From JAWLFY01 sp964462125 (GTDB lineage Bacteria; Planctomycetota; Planctomycetia; Pirellulales; Pirellulaceae), in NCBI GenBank assembly GCA_964462125.1, contig CAYWXT010000235.1, forward strand, positions 1 through 8,854: a stretch of DNA of 8,854 bases, given 5' to 3'. The translations under genes were made by a program, and so were the position numbers. Numbering within the stretch: the first letter of the stretch is position 1; every line of letters starts with the position of its first letter. Shown one piece after another: positions 1-4,904 of the stretch. Under the pieces are notes generated by a model, which was given only the letters and a program-made list of their open reading frames with translations, searched no databases and was not told the origin of the DNA.

Positions 1-177
1 CCGCTCGGTCAGGGTGACCTCAACGTCCGCGAATACCTGAAGGTCTTGCAGGAGATCCGCTATGACGGACCGCTGACGATCGAGCGGGAAATCCCCCAAG
101 AGCCCGAGCGTCAACGGGCGGAGATCGGCCAGGCGATCGAGCTGCTGGAAGAACTCCGCTCGGAATTGCTCGTGTGA
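1..177 (+). CDS. Sugar phosphate isomerase/epimerase-like protein, C-terminal fragment
   Basis: The window opens inside this gene in frame 1; 58 codons remain before the TGA at 175-177. The tail has a PLGQGDLNVREYL stretch followed by GYDGPLTIE-like sequence (seen here as RYDGPLTIERE). This matches the end of xylose-isomerase-like TIM barrels (AP endonuclease family 2 fold), where a 'GxGxxD..y...L...gYdGpltiE' block carries a late metal-binding glutamate and is followed by a C-terminal helix (here the IELLEELRSEL region). Such proteins usually isomerise or epimerise sugars or sugar acids in the cytoplasm, and planctomycetes carry many of them. The substrate cannot be told from this fragment. 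A hairpin follows the stop directly, so the gene probably ends its transcription unit here. The family call is fairly secure; the specific reaction is unknown. Confidence 0.75.
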   Translation, partial: PLGQGDLNVREYLKVLQEIRYDGPLTIEREIPQEPERQRAEIGQAIELLEELRSELLV

Positions 178-186
178 TGCATCGCC

Positions 187-204
187 CGCTGGCGACCAGC
201 GTTT
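187..204 (+). terminator. Possible intrinsic terminator of the isomerase-like gene
   Basis: A perfect 6-bp stem, CGCTGG (187-192) with CCAGCG (196-201), closes a 3-nt loop and is followed by TTT (202-204). It starts 10 nt after the stop codon of the upstream gene. The T run is short, so termination would be weak, but position and geometry fit. It also separates the isomerase gene from the next transcription unit. Confidence 0.4.
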
Positions 205-224
205 GACCGGGTGAACGTCCGACC

Positions 225-246
225 CTTGCCGAACGCTTGCCGAACG
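225..246. repeat. 11-bp perfect tandem duplication
   Basis: CTTGCCGAACG occurs twice back to back (225-235 and 236-246) in the spacer between the isomerase-like gene and the secreted protein gene. It lies in the presumed promoter or leader region. No function is apparent; a slippage duplication is the simplest reading. Confidence 0.7.
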
Positions 247-340
247 TCAGCCGCTCCCGGATCCGTCAAGGGTGGCGTTTTCTTGCTTCACCGACGCTCA
301 GTGGGAACATCGTTTGCACCTCTTTGCCAGGTACTGAGAA

Positions 341-361
341 CGACAGGCCTGGGGCTTGTCG
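341..361 (+). promoter_or_regulatory. Leader hairpin upstream of the secreted protein gene
   Basis: CGACAGGCC (341-349) pairs with GGCTTGTCG (353-361) around a TGG triloop: nine pairs, one of them a G-U wobble in plus-strand RNA. It ends 40 nt before the start codon at 402 and is not followed by a T run, so it does not resemble a terminator. It may shape the 5' untranslated region. The rest of the 178-401 spacer shows no convincing -35/-10 pair. Confidence 0.3.
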
Positions 362-387
362 GCAATGATCACCGGCACGCAAGAGAC

Positions 388-394
388 AAAGGAG
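388..394 (+). promoter_or_regulatory. Shine-Dalgarno for the secreted protein gene
   Basis: AAAGGAG lies 7 nt before the ATG at 402. This is a good ribosome binding site and fixes that start codon, which also opens directly into a signal peptide. Confidence 0.75.
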
Positions 395-401
395 TATTGC
401 C

Positions 402-1385
402 ATGCGTCAGTTCACGGTCCCCTTCATCCTGATGTTCGCCTCCGTCCTCAGCATGGGAGGGACGAGGCAATCGATCTCGGCGGCTGAGCTCGACCCCCAC
501 CGCGTCCCCGCCGATGCCAAGTGGCTCGTGCACCTTGATTTGGAACAAATTCTCGAGACCAAGTTGGCCCAGCGGGTTCGTGAGGCTCAGCCTGAACTGA
601 CGCGGCAGATCCGCGGCTGGATGCAGGAAAGGTACGGAATCGATCTGCCCAATGATCTGCACAGTGCGACCATGTTCAGTCGCAGCTATGGCTCCTACAC
701 CGGCACGATCATCTTGCAGGCGGACTACGACGCCGAAAAGGTGGAAGCCGATATCCTCAAGGACGAGCAGGTGCAAACGGCGCAGTGGGAAGGGTATACG
801 CTGTACACCTGGGGGGTGGCGCGGCAGCGGCCTTCAAGTGAGCCCTCGGAGACGCCTAACCGCGCCGAGGAAAAACAGGTGACGGTCGTTATGGTCGACG
901 ACGAAACCGTTGTATTCACTTCATCGATGGAGGACGCACAGTCGACGCTGCAGTTGCTCGCCGGCGATGGCGAATCGCTCCATGGCACGGACTCGTTCCT
1001 CCTCGCCGGAGCGTCGGAACGGGCGATGATGCACGGCGCGGCGATCGACCTGCAAGAGATCGCAGAGAGCGATGTTCCGATGCCCGTCTTGCGGCAGCAC
1101 GATCGCATCCGGTGGACCATCGGCGAACGCGACGGGATGGTTTATGAAGATGCGGTGTTGATCGCCCAATCGGAAGAAGTCTCCGAACAAATGGAGCAAT
1201 TCCTGGAAGGGATGCTCGCCCTGGGACATTTATGGGCCGCCGACAGTGAGCCACTGAAGGAGCTTCTCGACGCATCCGAAATCGCCCGCGACGGCAAAAC
1301 GATCGAGGCGCATTGGGAAGCTGACGGCGACCAGGTCCTTGCCGGATTGGAAGAACTGCAGAGACGCCTCGGCCAGGCAAAGTAA
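402..1385 (+). CDS. Secreted protein of unknown function
   Basis: I do not recognise a named family for this 327-residue protein. The N-terminus has a basic residue (R2), a hydrophobic core (about residues 5-18) and a small-residue region (ISAAE, 25-29), consistent with a Sec signal peptide cleaved near A27/A28, so the product is probably periplasmic. Just after it comes VPADAKWLVHLDLEQIL (35-51), a phrase I associate with planctomycete secreted proteins whose core begins with a beta strand stating an exported 'hvDl' segment. The mature part is acidic, mixed alpha/beta, with no cysteine, no catalytic motif I can identify and no further membrane segment; residues 142-160 look like a polar linker. 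The start is fixed by a good Shine-Dalgarno. The gene lies 39 nt upstream of a glycosyltransferase gene and probably shares its transcript. Coding status is well supported by the signal peptide and codon pattern; function is open. Confidence 0.85.
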   Translation: MRQFTVPFILMFASVLSMGGTRQSISAAELDPHRVPADAKWLVHLDLEQILETKLAQRVREAQPELTRQIRGWMQERYGIDLPNDLHSATMFSRSYGSYTGTIILQADYDAEKVEADILKDEQVQTAQWEGYTLYTWGVARQRPSSEPSETPNRAEEKQVTVVMVDDETVVFTSSMEDAQSTLQLLAGDGESLHGTDSFLLAGASERAMMHGAAIDLQEIAESDVPMPVLRQHDRIRWTIGERDGMVYEDAVLIAQSEEVSEQMEQFLEGMLALGHLWAADSEPLKELLDASEIARDGKTIEAHWEADGDQVLAGLEELQRRLGQAK

Positions 1386-1424
1386 GGGTCGTGCGTCGAT
1401 TTCGAAACCCCGTGGACCTTCAAC

Positions 1425-2654
1425 TTGCTCGCCATCCTCTCCGCACCCGGTTCTCGGGGTGATGTGAACCCAATGATCGGGATCGGTCGGGAGCTGAGCC
1501 GGATCGGGTTCGATGTGGTGATCTCGTTGGCGGAGCCCTACGCCGATGCCGCCGCCGCCGCGGGACTGCAACCGGAGTCGGTCATCGCAGGGGCGCGTTT
1601 CGATTCACTGTTGTCGGATGCCGCGTTCTGGACGCCGATTCGCGGCGCCCGTGCGGTACTTCGCACCATCGCGGCGGAGTTTTTGGATGCGCATCACCAG
1701 GTGATCCGCCGCCACCATCGCACGGGCAAGACGGTGCTGGTTGCCCATCCGCTCGATTTTGCTTCCCGTGTCTATCATGACGCCAACTTGACGACCCCCT
1801 TGGTCGATGTCCATTTGGCGCCGGCGATTCTGAGAACTCACTCGGCGCCGCCACGGTTGACGCGTTGGGGATTCGAACAGAAGCTGCCGGTCTGGGCGGC
1901 GAAGCTCGGCTACCGGCTCGCCGACCGACTGGTGCTCGACCCCGTCGTGGCACCGGCGATCAACCGTCTGCGCGCCGAATACCGGTGCCCGCCGATCCAG
2001 CGGCCCCTCGACCGTTGGTGGTTCGCCTCGGAAACGATCCTCGCGATGTATCCCGACTGGTTCGCCCCCGAGGCGACTCGCCATTATCCGCAGCTGGTTC
2101 CGCTCGGATTCCCGCTGGAGGACGCCGAGGAGAGCGAATTCACTGTCCCGGCCGACCGTCCGATCGTGGTCACCGCCGGAACCGCCAATCGCCATGCGCG
2201 AACGCTTTTTCGCCGGGCGGTCGACGCCGGGAAGCAACTGGGACGAAGCATGATCCTGTTGAGCGCCTATGCGGACAATCTGCCCGACACGCTGCCCGAC
2301 CACGTGCGTGCCGAATCTTATCTCCCCCTGGGCAAGCTTCTGCCGCACTGCGCGGCGATCGTCCACCACGGTGGAATCGGCACAACCTCGCAAGCACTCG
2401 CGGCCGGGATCCCGCAGGTCATCCGGCCGCTGGCGTTTGACCAGTTCGACAACGCCGCGCGCGTCGTTCGACTGGGGGCGGGAAAGTCGCTGCGCCGCGA
2501 CCGTGACCTGACCGCGACGCTGAGATCATTGCTTTTCGAACCGACGTGGAGTGAAACGGCCCGCCAGCTGTCGCGGCGAGTTGAACGGGAGGTCGCTTGC
2601 CGACGGGCGGCGGAGATCATCGCCCGCCGGCTGGAAGCTTGCGGCGGCGAATGA
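1425..2654 (+). CDS. GT1-like glycosyltransferase (MGT/UGT-type, GT-B fold)
   Basis: This 409-residue protein is the usual length for a bacterial GT1 glycosyltransferase, which moves a sugar from a nucleotide donor onto a small molecule or lipid acceptor. The N-terminal acceptor domain opens with LAILSAPGSRGDVNP (residues 2-16), the typical first strand and Rossmann-like loop. The donor-binding domain carries VHHGGIGTTSQALAAGIP (313-330) and then PLAFDQFDN (335-343), the counterpart of the PSPG/UDPGT signature, with a histidine and DQ positioned for the nucleotide sugar. TTG at 1425 is the only usual start codon between the preceding in-frame stop (1383-1385) and the conserved first strand, so I accept it although no clear Shine-Dalgarno precedes it; translational coupling to the upstream gene is possible. 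No signal peptide or membrane anchor is seen, so it should act in the cytoplasm. The sulfatase gene follows after 60 nt. Donor and acceptor are unknown. Confidence 0.88.
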   Translation: MLAILSAPGSRGDVNPMIGIGRELSRIGFDVVISLAEPYADAAAAAGLQPESVIAGARFDSLLSDAAFWTPIRGARAVLRTIAAEFLDAHHQVIRRHHRTGKTVLVAHPLDFASRVYHDANLTTPLVDVHLAPAILRTHSAPPRLTRWGFEQKLPVWAAKLGYRLADRLVLDPVVAPAINRLRAEYRCPPIQRPLDRWWFASETILAMYPDWFAPEATRHYPQLVPLGFPLEDAEESEFTVPADRPIVVTAGTANRHARTLFRRAVDAGKQLGRSMILLSAYADNLPDTLPDHVRAESYLPLGKLLPHCAAIVHHGGIGTTSQALAAGIPQVIRPLAFDQFDNAARVVRLGAGKSLRRDRDLTATLRSLLFEPTWSETARQLSRRVEREVACRRAAEIIARRLEACGGE

Positions 2655-2714
2655 TCTGGTTCAAGCTGTCGGTTCGACGAACGACCCCCGCTTCCCACCG
2701 CACCGGGCAAGAAG

Positions 2715-4100
2715 ATGACCATTCGAACGTTGCTGGCCGCATTGGCGGCGATCACCCTCGTCCCGATTGCCCTCGTCCCGATTGCCTTCGCCGCCGACGA
2801 CGCCACCACGGCCAGGCCGAACATCATTGTGATCCTTGCTGACGACATGGGTTGGGCCGACATCGGCTACCACGACTCGGAAATTCGCACCCCCAACCTC
2901 GACCAGTTGGCCGCCGATGGGGTGCGGCTGAACCAACATTATGCTTATCCGACCTGTTCCCCCACGCGGGTCGCGCTGCTGAGCGGGCGGTATCCCAGCC
3001 GCTTCGATGTGCTGGCACCGCTCGGATCGACCACCCACATGCGAGGTGTCGACGCGCGGCTGCCGCAAACGCTGCAAGCCGCCGGATATCGCACTCACAT
3101 TTCCGGCAAGTGGCACATCGGTGAAACGCCGGAGCACCGCCCGTTGCGGTATGGGTTCGACAGCAGCTACGGGTACTTGCGCGGCCAGATCGATCCCTAC
3201 ACCCATCGCTATAAGTTCGGCGACCATGTGACCTGGCACCGCAACGATGAGTTCGTCGAGGAGGACGGACACGTGACCGATTTGATCACGGAGGAAGCGA
3301 TCCGGGTGATTGAAGCGTCGGACGAGGAGCCTTTCTTCCTGTACGTTTGCCACCACTCTCCCCATTACCCGTTGAATGAACCGCCGAAGTGGATCGATCC
3401 GTATGAAGACACGATCGACGACGTCTGGCGACGACATTACGCAGGGGCGATCACGCACCTTGACGATGGCGTCGGCCAGATCGTCGAGACGCTGGAACGG
3501 ACCGGCAAGCGAGACCAAACGCTGATCATCTTTTCGTCCGATAACGGTGGTCAGCGAAGTTGGTCCGCGCCCGACCAGCAATACAACGGTCGCTACGCGG
3601 CGCATACGACGTTGGGAAACAACGAACCACTGCGAGGATGGAAGGGTGACCTGTACGAGGGAGGCATCCGGATCCCAGCCCTGGTTCACTGGCCTGGCAC
3701 TCTGGAGGCCGGCAGGGTCGTCGACCATCCCACCCATACCTGTGATTGGGCTCCCACGCTCATCACCCTCGCCGCCGGTAGCGTCGACGATGCGTGGGAA
3801 CTGGACGGGGAAAATGTCTGGCCGTTGCTCCGTGACCCCGAGCCCGGTGACTCCGAGCCCGGTGACTCCGAGCACCAGCCGACGGCGCGAACCCTCTATT
3901 GGCGGACGCGCGACGGCGCCGCGGTCCGCGACGGTGATTGGAAATTGATCCAAATGAAGAATCGTGAAACACCCGAACTGTTTGACCTCGCCGAGGACCC
4001 TCACGAACAGACGAACTTGGCCGACCGCGAGCCGGAACGGGTCAAAACACTCGGCGAGAAGCTCGATCAACTCCGGGCCGATGACTGGTCGGGCGAGTAG
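2715..4100 (+). CDS. Secreted S1-family sulfatase (arylsulfatase-like)
   Basis: This is a 461-residue formylglycine-dependent sulfatase that would hydrolyse sulfate esters, probably on a glycan, outside the cytoplasm. A signal peptide (about 1-26, cleavage after AFA) is followed by RPNIIVILADDMGW with metal-binding D43 and D44. The modification motif CSPTR has C81 as the residue converted to formylglycine, with R85. SGKWHIG gives K132 and H134, SSDNGG gives metal ligands D276 and N277, and GWKGDLYEGG gives K310. The C-terminal subdomain has the usual DGDWKLI and ELFDLAEDPHEQTNLAD blocks. All catalytic residues expected of the family are present, so it should be active if a formylglycine-generating enzyme is encoded elsewhere. 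Two in-frame 15-bp tandem duplications are present, one in the signal peptide and one in a C-terminal surface loop (EPGDS repeats). The gene follows the glycosyltransferase after 60 nt. The natural substrate cannot be read from the sequence. Confidence 0.95.
   Translation: MTIRTLLAALAAITLVPIALVPIAFAADDATTARPNIIVILADDMGWADIGYHDSEIRTPNLDQLAADGVRLNQHYAYPTCSPTRVALLSGRYPSRFDVLAPLGSTTHMRGVDARLPQTLQAAGYRTHISGKWHIGETPEHRPLRYGFDSSYGYLRGQIDPYTHRYKFGDHVTWHRNDEFVEEDGHVTDLITEEAIRVIEASDEEPFFLYVCHHSPHYPLNEPPKWIDPYEDTIDDVWRRHYAGAITHLDDGVGQIVETLERTGKRDQTLIIFSSDNGGQRSWSAPDQQYNGRYAAHTTLGNNEPLRGWKGDLYEGGIRIPALVHWPGTLEAGRVVDHPTHTCDWAPTLITLAAGSVDDAWELDGENVWPLLRDPEPGDSEPGDSEHQPTARTLYWRTRDGAAVRDGDWKLIQMKNRETPELFDLAEDPHEQTNLADREPERVKTLGEKLDQLRADDWSGE
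2757..2786 (+). repeat. 15-bp tandem duplication inside the sulfatase signal peptide
   Basis: CTCGTCCCGATTGCC occurs twice in perfect tandem (2757-2771, 2772-2786), encoding LVPIA twice and so lengthening the hydrophobic core of the signal peptide by five residues while keeping the frame. Confidence 0.9.
3832..3872 (+). repeat. 15-bp tandem repeat (about 2.7 copies) inside the sulfatase gene
   Basis: A 15-bp unit, GTGACTCCGAGCCCG, runs from 3832 through 3846, 3861 and a partial third copy ending at 3872; the first copy differs by one base. It encodes the acidic loop DPEPGDSEPGDSE between the catalytic core and the C-terminal subdomain, where length changes are probably tolerated. Confidence 0.85.
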
Positions 4101-4137
4101 GCATCGCTTGGCGCGACAGAAGCGAACTCAGAGCGTC

Positions 4138-4203
4138 CAGTAGTGAGCAGGGCAATCGAAGCTCCGAGGCGCGGACGACACACTGGCAGCCTGTGCTACT
4201 GCC
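4138..4203 (+). promoter_or_regulatory. Competing hairpins in the rhodanese upstream region
   Basis: CAGTAG (4138-4143) can pair with CTACTG (4196-4201), supported inside by CAGG (4148-4151) with CCTG (4190-4193). A smaller hairpin, GGCAG (4185-4189) with CTGCC (4199-4203), uses the same 3' bases, so the two exclude each other. This could be an attenuator-like switch or chance pairing in GC-rich DNA. Confidence 0.2.
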
Positions 4204-4219
4204 GCTGTCATTTGGCGCG

Positions 4220-4257
4220 CCGGTTGCACCTCAAGCGAGCCGAGTGCACGGCACCGG
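4220..4257 (+). promoter_or_regulatory. Bulged 10-bp stem-loop in the rhodanese upstream region
   Basis: CCGGTTGCAC (4220-4229) pairs with GTGCA (4244-4248) and ACCGG (4253-4257), with a 4-nt bulge (4249-4252) on the 3' side and a 14-nt loop. It lies in the 296-nt gene-free stretch before the rhodanese gene and, with the neighbouring hairpins and repeats, suggests a structured leader. No known riboswitch class is recognised. Confidence 0.3.
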
Positions 4258-4261
4258 TTGC

Positions 4262-4344
4262 GATGTCGACCAGCCGATGGCGATGTCGGCCAGATCGTGC
4301 GTGGCGGTTGGATGTCGCGCATGGGGAGATGTCGCCCATGGGGA
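4262..4344 (+). repeat. GATGTCG repeat cluster with a 17-bp near-perfect tandem pair
   Basis: GATGTCG occurs four times on the plus strand (from 4262, 4282, 4311 and 4328). The first two copies share GATGTCGRCCAG; the last two are part of a 17-bp tandem unit (4311-4327 and 4328-4344) that differs at one base. The cluster ends 52 nt before the rhodanese start. It could be repeated operator sites or part of a structured leader, or simply a slippage product. Confidence 0.55.
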
Positions 4345-4381
4345 GGTCGTGCGTTTGTATTTTGGGACTCAACTTGGAACG

Positions 4382-4388
4382 AAAGGAG
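4382..4388 (+). promoter_or_regulatory. Shine-Dalgarno that fixes the rhodanese start
   Basis: AAAGGAG stands 8 nt before the ATG at 4397. The frame is open further upstream (to 4193), but that extension has no rhodanese-like sequence and would run through the repeat cluster, so this site decides the start. Confidence 0.8.
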
Positions 4389-4396
4389 CGGGACCG

Positions 4397-4729
4397 ATGA
4401 AAACGATTTCGGCGGAACAACTGAAAGCATCCATCGACCGTAACGAGGATCTGCTGTTGATCAACACGCTCGACGAAGAGCACTTCGACAAAACGCGGAT
4501 TCCGGGGGCGGTGAATATTCCACAGTCCGACGAAGGGTTCGTGCAGGCGGTCGAGGAGCAAGCGGGGAGCAAGGATCGGAAGATCGTCGTCTACTGCGCG
4601 AATGAAGCTTGCGATTCCTCGCCCACCGCCGCCAAGAAGTTAGAGGACGCCGGTTTCACCAACGTCTTCGACTTCGAAGCCGGCGCGCAAGGCTGGAAGG
4701 AAGCGGGTCAAGCCCTCGGCACGGTCTGA
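4397..4729 (+). CDS. Single-domain rhodanese-like protein
   Basis: This 110-residue protein is one rhodanese domain, the usual size for the stand-alone class that passes sulfane sulfur or binds related oxyanions in the cytoplasm. Residues 3-12 resemble the opening ISAEQLKASI helix, LLLINTLDEEHFDKTRIPGAVNIP (split around residues 19-42) gives the conserved 'D...F....IPGA.NIP' pattern, and VVYCANEACDSSP (64-76) holds the active-site loop with C67 as the candidate catalytic cysteine and a second cysteine, C72. The tail NVFDFEAGAQGWKEAG matches the family's final 'V....GG..W..AG' block. Position 23 is Asn (LLINT) where many rhodaneses have the Asp of 'LLDVR', a mild departure. There is no signal peptide. 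The gene stands alone with its own Shine-Dalgarno after a long repeat-rich spacer, and it converges on the MnmE-like gene. Its sulfur donor and acceptor are unknown. Confidence 0.92.
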   Translation: MKTISAEQLKASIDRNEDLLLINTLDEEHFDKTRIPGAVNIPQSDEGFVQAVEEQAGSKDRKIVVYCANEACDSSPTAAKKLEDAGFTNVFDFEAGAQGWKEAGQALGTV

Positions 4730-4733
4730 AAAT

Positions 4734-4758
4734 GCTGGGCCGACGCTAACGCCCCAGC
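4734..4758. terminator. Hairpin in the convergent spacer, possible terminator
   Basis: GCTGGG (4734-4739) pairs with CCCAGC (4753-4758), and two more inner pairs form after a C-C mismatch. It begins 5 nt after the rhodanese stop. On the plus strand no T run follows; on the minus strand the stem is followed by ATTTTC, so it fits better as a weak terminator for the MnmE-like transcript, although that would lie inside the end of the rhodanese gene. Confidence 0.35.
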
Positions 4759-4793
4759 TCAATCAAGCGGCTTCATCCACGTGTTCAATCCGA

Positions 4794-4904
4794 GTTGAGG
4801 GGCGGCCGGAAAATAACCTCACCGCAGCCCCCTCGCACGATTGGAGAGTGGATCGGGTGTGGGGCATTGAAAATCAGGACGTTGTTTTCCGGTCGCCCTT
4901 TAGC
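4794..4904 (+). repeat. Long imperfect inverted repeat, predicted plus-strand RNA stem-loop at the rhodanese/GTPase junction
   Basis: Arms 4800-4820 and 4878-4898 match at 18 of 21 positions as DNA. In plus-strand RNA two of the three mismatches become G-U wobbles (4805-4893 and 4814-4884), leaving one C-C mismatch (4818-4880). The stem can extend outward to 4794-4904 with further G-U, A-U and G-C pairs. The interior can continue as GCCCC (4827-4831) with GGGGC (4861-4865), GCAC (4835-4838) with GTGT (4857-4860), and GAT (4839-4841) with ATC (4852-4854), giving a rod-like fold. The 3' arm covers the last codons of the minus-strand GTPase gene. It could be the 3' structure of the rhodanese mRNA, an antisense element, or a mobile palindromic repeat. 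Confidence 0.6.

Noticed and set aside
211..432. A 73-codon plus-strand frame crossing the start of the secreted protein gene
   Set aside because: It overlaps the well-placed start at 402 in another frame and has no ribosome binding site or recognisable sequence.
1398..1410. GATTTCGAAACC, which resembles a tRNA T-arm loop
   Set aside because: No acceptor, D or anticodon arm can be placed around it, and it lies in the 39-nt gap between two protein genes.
1605..2393. A 262-codon minus-strand frame opposite the glycosyltransferase gene
   Set aside because: No recognisable motif, and it is fully inside a well-supported plus-strand gene.
2661..4070. A 469-codon open frame on the minus strand opposite the sulfatase gene
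   Set aside because: The sulfatase on the plus strand has every catalytic motif; the antisense translation has none and its repeats simply mirror the 15-bp tandem units.
4193..4396. N-terminal extension of the rhodanese frame
   Set aside because: It has no rhodanese-like or signal-peptide sequence, runs through hairpins and repeats, and the Shine-Dalgarno at 4382-4388 points to 4397.
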